Part shown: positions 36,873-44,755 of the stretch, in pieces
How positions within the stretch are numbered: position 1 is the stretch's first letter
Layout: each line of letters starts with the position of its first letter
Source of the DNA: Shewanella loihica PV-4
GTDB taxonomy: Bacteria; Pseudomonadota; Gammaproteobacteria; Enterobacterales; Shewanellaceae
DNA: 64,000 nt
Assembly: GCF_000016065.1 (NCBI RefSeq)
Contig: NC_009092.1
Coordinates: 248,001 to 312,000, forward strand
Reading direction: 5' to 3'
Notes under the pieces: model-generated
Seen by the model: only the letters and a program-made list of their open reading frames with translations
Told to the model about the DNA's origin: nothing
Databases searched by the model: none
Position numbers and translations under genes: made by a program

Positions 36873-37085
36873 ATGAGAGTTTTTCCTGTCTACGCGCCGA
36901 AATTGATTGTCAAACATGCCCGAATCTTTGTTTCTGGGGTGATCTGGGTGAAAGACCTGGGACGATTAGAGTTCGAGAAAGGAAAATTTTTGCTGCCGCG
37001 TCAGAGCCTGCCTCAGGTAAAACGCGCCATCATGGAATTGAATGAAATGATTGAGCACCAACATAACGAGGCGAAGACGGCTTAG
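36873..37085 (+). CDS. Small protein of unknown function
   Basis: 70 residues from the ATG at 36873, which has GGAGG 4 bases upstream. The sequence is MRVFPVYAPKLIVKHARI onward, with a hydrophobic start, a basic middle and a helical end (PQVKRAIMELNEMIEHQ). No signal peptide cleavage site. Not recognised. Confidence 0.7.
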   Translation: MRVFPVYAPKLIVKHARIFVSGVIWVKDLGRLEFEKGKFLLPRQSLPQVKRAIMELNEMIEHQHNEAKTA

Positions 37086-37154
37086 GTCTTCGCTCATCGA
37101 ACGCGCTTATCTTAAGAGCCTCAGGCTCCTTGTATAAGCGCCTCTCCTCTGAAG

Positions 37155-37361
37155 TTATTCGCTAACTTCGTCGTTCAGCAGACCCACAAGCCCGGTGACT
37201 TTCTCGTTCCAAGAGGTGAGATCTTGGCTCAGCTGTTGGTTCTGTTCGTTCAGGGTATGGTTCTTCTGCTTCTCTTCTTCAAGCTCCATTTTCAGTAGCT
37301 CAATGGTTTCGAGTGCCGCTTGGATTTTTGTCTCCAGCTTGGACAGTAGTTCAAGGCTCAT
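37155..37361 (-). CDS. zapB: Cell division protein ZapB
   Basis: 68 residues, almost entirely coiled coil. It starts [20 protein letters not shown], close to the E. coli ZapB start, and ends with [16 protein letters not shown]. ZapB assembles at mid-cell through ZapA and helps position the Z ring. GGAGG-like AGGACCTCCCC sequence lies upstream of the ATG. Single-gene unit. Confidence 0.85.
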   Translation of the reverse strand: MSLELLSKLETKIQAALETIELLKMELEEEKQKNHTLNEQNQQLSQDLTSWNEKVTGLVGLLNDEVSE

Positions 37362-37547
37362 GGGGAGGTCCTAATAGTTTCTGGATGGTGCTTCGATTCT
37401 ATCAGTGCGGCTATCTGAGTGAATAGCTAATTCGTGCTAAATGTCTAAAAATCCATCTATATATGGATTAAACATTGTTTATTTCGTCGGCGCGGCGAGC
37501 ATCCTACCTTAAAGGGCCTGTAGCCGACCTGTCGGCGAGCTCTGCCG

Positions 37548-37829
37548 TTAATCTTCTCGTGATTTGTCTGCCGGTGCGATCACCACACGATCGAACGCCG
37601 CGCCCTGGGTTAAGGGGGTGATGGCCTGAATATGATCCAGGCGGATCGCCTGCTCGCCCGCCTCGTTTCTCACGGTCAGGTACTCGCTCTTATCCGCCTG
37701 GGTGGTGAGTGTGATGGCGGTGGCCCTCATCTCCCCGGTCGAGGTCTCTATGAGCAGCTGATAACCCCTGATGCAGGCCAGCTCCAGGTGGTCGTGAACA
37801 TGACAGTCTATGATGCGGTAGGGTTGCAT
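37548..37829 (-). CDS. rof: Rho-binding antiterminator (Rof family)
   Basis: 93 residues. The start resembles Rof: YRIIDCHVHDHLELACIRGY, then an Sm-like beta barrel (EYLTVRNEAGEQAIRLDHIQAI). Rof binds Rho and prevents its loading on RNA. The protein is slightly longer than E. coli Rof at its C-terminus. Divergent from the DUF1223 gene, with 96 bases between them. Confidence 0.82.
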   Translation of the reverse strand: MQPYRIIDCHVHDHLELACIRGYQLLIETSTGEMRATAITLTTQADKSEYLTVRNEAGEQAIRLDHIQAITPLTQGAAFDRVVIAPADKSRED

Positions 37830-37925
37830 AGGATTTCCTTAGGTTAAAGCGTGCGTCCTTGAACGTAAATGGCGCGGCGCCGGGTCTATTGAGTAGACAT
37901 ATATCATCTTGGAGGAGAAGCCGCC

Positions 37926-38813
37926 TTGAGTAAAGTAGCCCTCTTGTTCATGTTGAGCCTGTTGGCTCATCCCACTTTTGCGGCTCAGACGCTGACGCAG
38001 TTTCATAAGCGCAGTGGTGAGCAGCAACCTCTGGTGGTCGAGCTGTTTACCTCCCAAGGCTGTAGTAGCTGTCCGCCGATGGAGCGATGGCTCTCGGGAT
38101 TTAAACAAGAGACCGGCCTCTGGCACTATTATTTCCCGCTGGCATTTCATGTGACCTACTGGAACTATCTCGGCTGGAAAGATCCCTTCGCTAAACGCGC
38201 CTTCAGTCAGCGCCAGTATGATTACCTCAATCACAAGGGGATTTCCCAGGTCTATACGCCGCAGCTGGTGATCAATGGCCGTGAGTGGCGCCCTGGCGGG
38301 CAGGCGCTGCTGCCCGATGAGTCCGATAAGAGAGCGCAGGTGGGCAGATTAAGTCTGACCATAGCGGGGCAAGAGTTCACGGCCAGCTTCGACAGCCGAT
38401 TGCCGAGCAATCAAGGGCTCACCCTGCATCTTGCCCTGCTGGGCAGCGGGCTTGCGACTCGAGTGGGTCGGGGAGAGAACAGAGGTAAACACCTGGTGGA
38501 AGACTTTGTGGTCTTGAGCCACGGGCGTTATTCGGCGTTAGCTCGCCAGCCCCTAAATGACCCGGCCTTGCTTGAACAGGGCTCGGCTAAACAGGGCTCG
38601 GCTAAACAGGCTTTGGTTGGACAGGCTTTGGCTGGACAGGCTTTGACTGGAAAGAATTGGGATAAACAGACTGTCACCTTTAGCGGGAACATTGAGCCGC
38701 TCGTTAAGGCGGATAATGCGCCTAAGCGTTTGGCCTGGGTGGCCTGGATCGAACAAGATCATATTCCCTTGCAGGCCGTGGGTGATTGGCTGCTGGTCGA
38801 GGAAGCGGATTAA
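37926..38813 (+). CDS. DUF1223 exported thioredoxin-like protein
   Basis: 295 residues from a TTG start with GGAGGAG upstream; no ATG is available in the right place. A signal peptide is present (SKVALLFMLSLLAHPTFAAQ). The family core is VELFTSQGCSSCPPMERWL (CxxC) and LAFHVTYWNYLGWKDPFA, with GISQVYTPQLVINGREWRPG further on. The family is periplasmic, thioredoxin-like and uncharacterised. Residues 219-242 are a species-specific insert (QGSAK, QALVG type repeats). Confidence 0.85.
   Translation: MSKVALLFMLSLLAHPTFAAQTLTQFHKRSGEQQPLVVELFTSQGCSSCPPMERWLSGFKQETGLWHYYFPLAFHVTYWNYLGWKDPFAKRAFSQRQYDYLNHKGISQVYTPQLVINGREWRPGGQALLPDESDKRAQVGRLSLTIAGQEFTASFDSRLPSNQGLTLHLALLGSGLATRVGRGENRGKHLVEDFVVLSHGRYSALARQPLNDPALLEQGSAKQGSAKQALVGQALAGQALTGKNWDKQTVTFSGNIEPLVKADNAPKRLAWVAWIEQDHIPLQAVGDWLLVEEAD
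38577..38651 (+). repeat. 15-bp tandem repeat inside the DUF1223 gene
   Basis: Five 15-bp units: two of CAGGGCTCGGCTAAA and three of CAGGCTTTGGYTGGA type (the last with A for G). They encode QGSAK twice, then QALVG, QALAG, QALTG. Unit length is a multiple of 3, so copy number can change in frame. Confidence 0.85.
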
Positions 38814-38845
38814 GTGGCAGAAACAGATAAATATCACCCAATAAA

Positions 38846-38864
38846 AAAGCCCCTTGGGGGGCTT
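38846..38864. terminator. Bidirectional terminator between convergent genes
   Basis: AAAGCCCC-TTG-GGGGGCTTT with A and T runs on both sides, between the DUF1223 gene and the outer-membrane barrel gene. Confidence 0.8.
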
Positions 38865-38881
38865 TCTCGTAAAGACTCGGC

Positions 38882-39472
38882 TTAGAAGCGGTAGTCTACA
38901 GACAGGTAAACCTGTTGGCTGTCATCCAGTGAGAATGATGCCTTGTCGCCAGCGTCTGACGCGAAGCTTCTCTCATAGTCTTGCTTCAGGTAACGGTAGC
39001 CGATCTCTGTGCTCAGGCTGTCGTTGATCTTGTACATGAAGCCTGTTTGACCACCCCATACGAAGCGGTTCTTAGATTCCAGTACGTCTGTGTCTGGGCT
39101 CACATGGTTCACACCGGCTGTCGCACCGATAAACCAGTTGAACTTGTTGTTTGCATCCAGGCCAACCAGGTAGTCGTAAGACATCAAGAAGCTCTGCTGC
39201 TTAGCGAAGTCATCTGAGTTGTAAGAGTAAGTACCGTATACGCGGTTGTTGTCATTGAGGTAAACACCGCCACGTAGTTCATAGATCATATCGCTATCTG
39301 AATCTTTGAAGGTGCCCTTGCTGAAGCCAGGATCGACCGCTTCGGTGATCTCTGCCTTGTAGTTGTTCTCTTGTGAACCGATACCGCCACCGATGAACCA
39401 ATCTGCTGCCATAGTTGGCGCTGACAATGCTGCGGTGATGACTGCGGCTACTGCTAATGTCTTCTTAGTCAT
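38882..39472 (-). CDS. Small outer-membrane beta-barrel protein
   Basis: 196 residues from the ATG at 39472 (AGAGAG upstream). Signal peptide KTLAVAAVITAALSAPTMAA, then an eight-stranded barrel with alternating strands (DWFIGGGIGSQENNYKAEI, RVYGTYSYNSDDF), ending in the sorting signal QVYLSVDYRF with terminal Phe. OmpX/OmpA-barrel-like; function unknown. The coding sequence is rich in codons typical of highly expressed genes. Confidence 0.82.
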   Translation of the reverse strand: MTKKTLAVAAVITAALSAPTMAADWFIGGGIGSQENNYKAEITEAVDPGFSKGTFKDSDSDMIYELRGGVYLNDNNRVYGTYSYNSDDFAKQQSFLMSYDYLVGLDANNKFNWFIGATAGVNHVSPDTDVLESKNRFVWGGQTGFMYKINDSLSTEIGYRYLKQDYERSFASDAGDKASFSLDDSQQVYLSVDYRF

Positions 39473-39657
39473 AATATGCTCTCTTTTAAAAGGTGGTGTT
39501 GTTTTCGTTGAGGGCATAGTAAGTTAGCCTTGCTGAACCAAAACTGAATGAGATCTGCAAGTTAGTTTCTATTTGTCTTGCCGATAGGTGGATTGCTTGT
39601 GTGACGAAATGAGCGGGCTACTCCTGTGAGTGGGCCGTTTGATAAAGGAGTGAAACC

Positions 39658-41007
39658 ATGAAATTGGTGTTTGTACATGGATGGAGTGTCACCAGTACCC
39701 AGACCTACGGCGAGTTGCCCCAGGCGCTGCTTAAGCTGGCCCCCGAGGCCTTGGCCCTGGATATTCAGCACATCTATTTAGGGCGCTATATCAGCTTCAA
39801 CGACGCGGTGACGCTTGAGGACCTCAGCATCGCCTTCGAGGCCGCGCGCCGCGCCGAACTGGGGGATGAGCCCTTCTCTGTGATAACGCACTCCACTGGT
39901 GGCCCCCTGATGCGCCACTGGCTGTGTCGCTATTACAAAGAGACTGAATCGGCGCCGCTGCTACACCTGATCATGCTGGCGCCTGCCAATCATGGCTCGG
40001 CATTGGCACAGCTGGGTAAATCCAGGGTGAGCCGGCTCAAAGCCTGGTTCGATGGTGTCGAGCCGGGTCAGCGGGTGCTGGACTGGTTGGAGCTGGGCAG
40101 CGACGGACAGCACGAACTCAACCTGAGCTGGCAGCAAAAGGACTGGTTAGGCGCCGGCGTCTATCCCTTCGTGCTCACCGGAGAGGCCATAGACGGTGCG
40201 CTTTACGACTATATGAACAGTTACACCGGCGAGGTTGGCTCCGACGGTGTGGTGCGGGTGTGCGCCGCCAACATGAACTTTGTCTACGCTAAGCTGGCGC
40301 AGCAAACTGGGATTCAGTGTGAGAGCTTCGATGGTGAGTGCACCGAAACCTTGGTGCTAACGGAGTTGACTCAGGCCGTTGAGCCTTGCGTCTTAGGGAT
40401 TGTGCCTAGGGCGAGTCATAGCAATCGCAAGATGGGGATCATGAACTCAGTGACCCAGAGAAATGCCGCCAACAAGCCGGTGGTTGCCGACATCCTGGAC
40501 TGTCTTGGGGTCGCTGACCGTGAGAACTACCGTCAACTCAGGGAGCAGATGGCTGTGGCATCCGAGGCGAGCCGGAAGCCGCCACGGTACTGCATGCTGG
40601 TGGTGAGGGTGTTCGATAATCTGGGCCATAGGGTGACCGATTTTGACTGCTATCTGCTGGCGGGCGATGAGTATCACGCCTCCAAGTTACCCCACGCCAT
40701 GGTGCTGGATAAGCAGCGCAACAGCGTCAACGGTAACGTGATCACCTTCTACCTGGATGCCAATAAGCTCTTCAAGATACGCGCTGGCAAGCTGGGGCTT
40801 AAGTTGATCCCAAGGCCCGCAGAGGGTTTTTGTCATTACAAGAGCGCCGAGTTTCGCTGCGAGCCCGAGCAGTTAACCCATCTGTTTGGCGCCGATCATA
40901 CCCTGATGCTGGACATTCAGCTAGAGCGCTATATCGCCCCCAATACCTTCAGCTTTACCAAGATTGGCGACTCAGAGGATTTCAAGGGGATCTCCCCAGA
41001 AGGTTAA
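39658..41007 (+). CDS. Alpha/beta hydrolase (lipase/phospholipase-like)
   Basis: 449 residues, cytoplasmic by lack of a signal. The start MKLVFVHGWSVTSTQTYGEL holds the oxyanion HGW. The nucleophile motif is ITHSTGGPLMRHWL near residue 83. Further along come LIMLAPANHGSALA and GSDGVVRVCAANMNF (candidate Asp) and RASHSNRKMGIM (candidate His). The last 150 residues form a separate beta-rich domain (CMLVVRVFDNLGHRV). The family occurs in marine gammaproteobacteria without an assigned substrate. Confidence 0.78.
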   Translation: MKLVFVHGWSVTSTQTYGELPQALLKLAPEALALDIQHIYLGRYISFNDAVTLEDLSIAFEAARRAELGDEPFSVITHSTGGPLMRHWLCRYYKETESAPLLHLIMLAPANHGSALAQLGKSRVSRLKAWFDGVEPGQRVLDWLELGSDGQHELNLSWQQKDWLGAGVYPFVLTGEAIDGALYDYMNSYTGEVGSDGVVRVCAANMNFVYAKLAQQTGIQCESFDGECTETLVLTELTQAVEPCVLGIVPRASHSNRKMGIMNSVTQRNAANKPVVADILDCLGVADRENYRQLREQMAVASEASRKPPRYCMLVVRVFDNLGHRVTDFDCYLLAGDEYHASKLPHAMVLDKQRNSVNGNVITFYLDANKLFKIRAGKLGLKLIPRPAEGFCHYKSAEFRCEPEQLTHLFGADHTLMLDIQLERYIAPNTFSFTKIGDSEDFKGISPEG

Positions 41008-41011
41008 GACT

Positions 41012-41042
41012 AAAAAAGCGGAGCCCTAGGCTCCGCTTTTTT
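41012..41042. terminator. Bidirectional terminator
   Basis: AAAAAAGCGGAGCC-CTA-GGCTCCGCTTTTTT: perfect stem between the hydrolase gene and the convergent cupin gene. Confidence 0.9.
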
Positions 41043-41059
41043 AGGCATGGCTGCCGAGA

Positions 41060-41803
41060 CTATTTCTTGAAGAAGGCTTCGTTGGTGCCGTAGGGGCCTA
41101 AGTTTAGGTCGCGCTTACGTATGGCATCTACGCGGTCGAAGGCTTCTTCGGCAACGCGTAGGTTTTTCACGTCTTTACGCCAGTAGTATTTGAAGCCGTC
41201 GAAGTGGGCGTTGTTCGGATACCAATAGATTACGCCAAGGCCTTTTTCAGACATGATAGGCGTGTTGTGGATGGTGGCACCCGGAATGTAGAAGTATTGG
41301 CCAGTACCCAGCTTCTTAAATTGGTTGTCCGCCAGGGTTTGTCCCTCGCCGTTGACCACATAGTAACATTCAGGTTGACCGTGGAAGTGAGGTGCATGGT
41401 CTGACTTGCCACCATCGGTAATACCAATCACCACAGGGCTATCAGATAGCTCTTTCCAGATGTAACCAACGGGTGACTTAGTACGATCACAGTCTTTGAC
41501 TTCTGAAATGTTGCCATCGTCATCCAGGGTCTTGCAGAAACGCTGATCGGCGGCGATGCTGTCGTTGGCCTTGATGGTGGTGAAGTCGATCTTGCCCGCT
41601 TCCCAATCCGCAATATAGGCCTCAACTTCAGGGTTACTGCACTGCTCAGGCATAGTGTCCTGTGGTGAGTAAGGTGTGCTGTCGTAAGGCACTGGCGTCA
41701 TCTGCTGAAATGGCAGCTGTGCATGATTGCATTGCGGGCCTTGAGCCACGGCTGTGGTTGAAGCCAGTGCGGCAACACCTAAGAGCATTTTTAGTTTCAT
41801 CAT
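41060..41803 (-). CDS. Exported cupin, candidate DMSP-lyase-like enzyme
   Basis: 247 residues. Signal peptide ends at TTAVAQ, so periplasmic. The cupin metal site is H139-x-H141-x3-E145 (HFHGQPECYY) with H179 in PGATIHNTP, and Y147 two residues after the Glu. This H-x-H-x3-E-x-Y-x31-H spacing agrees with what I recall for the cupin DMSP lyase DddK (metal ligands plus catalytic Tyr). Generic cupins share the His/Glu part, so this is suggestive only. C25, C55, C90 and C105 could form disulfides. An operator-like palindrome identical in form to that of the neighbouring flavoprotein gene lies 128 bp upstream. Likely role: releasing an enoate for respiration. Other cupin activities remain possible. 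Confidence 0.75.
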   Translation of the reverse strand: MMKLKMLLGVAALASTTAVAQGPQCNHAQLPFQQMTPVPYDSTPYSPQDTMPEQCSNPEVEAYIADWEAGKIDFTTIKANDSIAADQRFCKTLDDDGNISEVKDCDRTKSPVGYIWKELSDSPVVIGITDGGKSDHAPHFHGQPECYYVVNGEGQTLADNQFKKLGTGQYFYIPGATIHNTPIMSEKGLGVIYWYPNNAHFDGFKYYWRKDVKNLRVAEEAFDRVDAIRKRDLNLGPYGTNEAFFKK

Positions 41804-41930
41804 TCCTGTCCTATTTTTTGCGGCCCTTGGGCCGCGCTATTTTGGGTGTAAATTTGTGTATGGACTAACGATAAAGTGATTAGTTTGTTGTAAAGGTGAA
41901 ATGGATCACGCCACTTTTTTAACAGCAAAC

Positions 41931-41956
41931 TTATTCGTGACTTGGCTCGCGAATAA
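41931..41956. promoter_or_regulatory. Operator-like palindrome upstream of the cupin gene
   Basis: TTATTCG-N12-CGAATAA. The left flank and arm (GCAAACTTATTCGTGA) are identical to the copy at 46368-46393. It lies 128 bp upstream of the cupin ATG and past the stop of the DcaP-like gene. Probably bound by the TetR-family protein encoded at 46605. Confidence 0.65.
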
Positions 41957-41974
41957 TCTTACCTATCGCAGGTC

Positions 41975-43039
41975 TCATAGCGAAAATTGCATGCTCAGCT
42001 GGGCATAGTTGGAGGCGCCTTTTGGGCGCGGAGCCGCGGCATCTCTAATGGCGTCATCAATCTCATAGCGTCCGAGTTCGACGCCGACACTGAGTGCCTG
42101 TGTGAGATCGGTAAACAGGTTGATGCCCCAATGATGACGATCCGTCTGCTCTACTTGGGTCGTGGTATGGCCGTAGAAGAGGGTCGAGCGGCTGCGCTCG
42201 GTCCAGAAGTGGCGATAGGCAAACATGCCCGACAGCGAGGTCTCGATCTCGCCATCGAAGATATCCTTGGCCGCATCTGTGCCCACATAACGTCCCAGAT
42301 TGCCGTAGTGCAGTTGAAGGCGTAGGTCATCTCGCGCATAGGTGAAGAGTTTGGCCCCCATAGAGAGCCCTCCGCCCCACTGCCGGCTGTCAGCTGGGTC
42401 GAGATAGCGAATCAGGGCAGATACCGACACATTGCCCCAATCACCCGCCTGGTTGTAACGAATGATTGTGTCGGGGAGATAGTCGTTACTGGTGTCTATC
42501 CACTGGGTTTTATCCTCATTATGTTGGGCCGTGGTGCCATAGGTGTAGGGGTTTTCCAAGGCAAACTGCCAGTGGACCGTGCTGAAACAGAACTGTGTCT
42601 GTCTTACCATTGCCTGACCGACTAAGGGGCCGCCGAGATCGGCTGTTTCAGCAAAGCTGGAGGTGTTGACCAGGGTCGACCAGGTTTGTCCGGCAGTGAT
42701 GCCTTGATACTGAATGAAGGCGTGCCTGAGTCTTGGAGCATAAGAGTTGGAGATGATGGGATTACCCTGGGCGGAGCCGACAAAGTCTATCTCGGCGAAG
42801 CCGAGGATCTGTTCATGATCGAGTCTGATATTGAAGCGGCTCTCCTGAGCGCTAAATTGGGTTCGTTTAGCCGATGGAACCACCTGGCCGCCACCGGCCC
42901 AGCTGTCCTGAAAGGCAATATTACCGTCGACATAGCGTGCATTGGCCTTGAGAAATCCACCCAACTCTATGCTGGTGGCATGAGCCGTTATGGCTGGAAA
43001 ACTGAGGCAGATGAGGGCACAGCTTAGGTATGTTTTCAT
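41975..43039 (-). CDS. DcaP-like outer-membrane porin
   Basis: 354 residues. Signal peptide ALICLSFPAITAHA. The barrel begins IELGGFLKANARYVDGNIAF and includes SAQGNPIISNSYAPRLRHAF and AGQTWSTLVN, features of DcaP-type trimeric porins, which take up dicarboxylates and other small anions. It ends SNYAQLSMQFSL. It has its own upstream gap behind the terminator of the preceding porin gene. In this cluster it could admit an organic anion substrate. Confidence 0.78.
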   Translation of the reverse strand: MKTYLSCALICLSFPAITAHATSIELGGFLKANARYVDGNIAFQDSWAGGGQVVPSAKRTQFSAQESRFNIRLDHEQILGFAEIDFVGSAQGNPIISNSYAPRLRHAFIQYQGITAGQTWSTLVNTSSFAETADLGGPLVGQAMVRQTQFCFSTVHWQFALENPYTYGTTAQHNEDKTQWIDTSNDYLPDTIIRYNQAGDWGNVSVSALIRYLDPADSRQWGGGLSMGAKLFTYARDDLRLQLHYGNLGRYVGTDAAKDIFDGEIETSLSGMFAYRHFWTERSRSTLFYGHTTTQVEQTDRHHWGINLFTDLTQALSVGVELGRYEIDDAIRDAAAPRPKGASNYAQLSMQFSL

Positions 43040-43071
43040 AGTCTTGGTGTTGATTGATACAGAGGGAAATG

Positions 43072-43094
43072 AAAAAAGCCCTATCAGATAGGGC
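43072..43094 (-). terminator. Terminator behind the 378-residue porin gene
   Basis: On the minus strand GCCCTATC-T-GATAGGGC is followed by TTTTTTC. Confidence 0.75.
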
Positions 43095-43206
43095 CAGATT
43101 TAAAATGCGTTCGCGCTTGGGGAGCCGCATCGAATCTCAATAAAGGGAAAAAAGGCAGAAACTGGGTGAGAGCGAGCCGATTTCTGCTGGGTACTTAGGT
43201 TGCTCC

Positions 43207-44343
43207 TTAGAAGTAGTAACCGAAGTTGATGTTGACCCGTTTGTCCCAGTCGTTGCCGACCTCCGGGAGGCCCACATGGTCGTTGTTGGCGGTAGAGAAG
43301 GTCATGTTCTTACCCATGACGAAATCGACCATGGTGTAAGTTGGGCCTGCCGCAATGGCGCAGCCGGTGACGTTTTGCATGCTGTTGTCATAGCTGTTGT
43401 CGGCGACATCCGGGGTCATCACGCCAAAGTCGTTGTAACACTTCACGCTACCCCAGTCGGTGTCGAAGGTCTTGGCGATGTTGGCGCTGTAGGCCTGGCC
43501 CTTGGAGGCGATCTCATACTGCCAGCTCACCACAGAGACACCTATCTTGTTGGGATCTACGGCGTCGGCGGCGTCATATTCATACTGCATCGCCTGTAGC
43601 TGAAGGTTCCAGCCCTTGTAGCTGCTGTCTAGGTGCAGGGCTACGGCATAGCGGTCGCCGTTGTTGCCCGTTTTGCTGTTGTAGATCTGACCATATTGCA
43701 CAGAGCCACCTAGCGTCGTCGATCCGCCTTCATGCTCCAGGGTATAGGTTTGGCGCACGTTGAACTGGTTAGTCTCTTCGTTGTGATACTCGGTGCCGTT
43801 GATGGTGCCTGTGTAGAGATCGGTGGCGTAGCGCTTGTTCTCTGTCGGGCCGTACTCCGGGTTCTTGTAGAAGGCCAGATCTGTGTGCCAGCCATTTTTC
43901 TCATACACGGCCTTGATACCCACATCATGATCATCTTCGAAGCCTAGGTAGTAAGGGATACCGAACCACCAGCTGTTAGAGATGAAGTCGCGGTTACCAA
44001 AAGGCACCTTGTTGATACCGAACTGTAATTGCCAGTCTGGGTCTATGTTGTAGTAGCCATAGCCATATTTGATATAGTCTGTGCTTGAGGTGAAGCGGTA
44101 TTCTGCCGCCAGGCCCCAGTCACCTTTCTTGCCGTTAAACTTGATGGCGGCCATATCGAAGGTCAGGTCGCCGCCCTTGTCTTTAGAGGCCTCGCTATAG
44201 TCTTTGTAACCATAGTTAACACGTACCGCGCCGCCGACATTGATGCCATCTTCTTGCTCCTGGGCATACGCCGTAGAAGCTGAGAGGGCTATCGCGGTGG
44301 CGACCATGGACAACATAAATTGAGTGGTCTTTTTCATCATCAT
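43207..44343 (-). CDS. Outer-membrane porin of the flavocytochrome cluster
   Basis: 378 residues. Signal peptide ends at STAYAQE. Barrel with alternating aromatic strands (DWGLAAEYRFTSSTDYIKYG, DWQLQFGINKVPFGNRDF) and terminal Phe (NINFGYYF). The two cysteines (VKCYND and TGCAIAAG) near the end may form a disulfide. It is 38 bases behind the tetraheme cytochrome gene, so it is probably the third gene of that operon, and is likely the uptake pore for its substrate. Confidence 0.82.
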   Translation of the reverse strand: MMMKKTTQFMLSMVATAIALSASTAYAQEQEDGINVGGAVRVNYGYKDYSEASKDKGGDLTFDMAAIKFNGKKGDWGLAAEYRFTSSTDYIKYGYGYYNIDPDWQLQFGINKVPFGNRDFISNSWWFGIPYYLGFEDDHDVGIKAVYEKNGWHTDLAFYKNPEYGPTENKRYATDLYTGTINGTEYHNEETNQFNVRQTYTLEHEGGSTTLGGSVQYGQIYNSKTGNNGDRYAVALHLDSSYKGWNLQLQAMQYEYDAADAVDPNKIGVSVVSWQYEIASKGQAYSANIAKTFDTDWGSVKCYNDFGVMTPDVADNSYDNSMQNVTGCAIAAGPTYTMVDFVMGKNMTFSTANNDHVGLPEVGNDWDKRVNINFGYYF

Positions 44344-44381
44344 TACCTATTTGTATTTTTAAGTATTTACTTCAGAAGTCG

Positions 44382-44750
44382 TTACATCTCACCAAACCAG
44401 GTGCGGTGGCACTCGGCGCACACCGGAGCCTTCTTCTCATGCTCGCCATGGCAGGCCAGGCAGCTCGCGCCCTGGTTGTAGTGCAGTGACTTGTGCGGAT
44501 GGGCTTCGGGGATTGCCAGCTTGCTTTCGTCTACTGGGATGCTGTTGATCTCGCCATGACACTCGACGCAGGCGCTGTCGGTGGCGTTCTTCTTGCCCGA
44601 ACCCTGATGGCAGCCTTGGCAGCCATCCTGATAGATAAACTCGTGGTTGGTGCGTCCCTGGGTCTTACCCTTCATCTTGACGAGTTCGCCCGCGTAGACG
44701 CCCGATGAGAGTGCTAGCCCGAGTAGGAGGGTTACAATACATTTGTTCAT
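44382..44750 (-). CDS. Periplasmic tetraheme cytochrome c, flavocytochrome electron donor (ArdB/MrdB-like)
   Basis: 122 residues with a Sec signal (LLLGLALSSGVYA). Four haem c sites: CQGCH, CVECH, CLACH and CAECH. This is the same type of module as the N-terminal haem domain of fumarate reductase Fcc3, here as a separate protein. It lies 5 bases behind the flavoprotein gene and would pass electrons from the quinol/CymA network to the FAD. Separate-subunit flavocytochromes of this sort include acrylate (ArdAB) and methacrylate (Mrd) reductases. Confidence 0.88.
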   Translation of the reverse strand: MNKCIVTLLLGLALSSGVYAGELVKMKGKTQGRTNHEFIYQDGCQGCHQGSGKKNATDSACVECHGEINSIPVDESKLAIPEAHPHKSLHYNQGASCLACHGEHEKKAPVCAECHRTWFGEM

Positions 44751-44755
44751 AGTGA

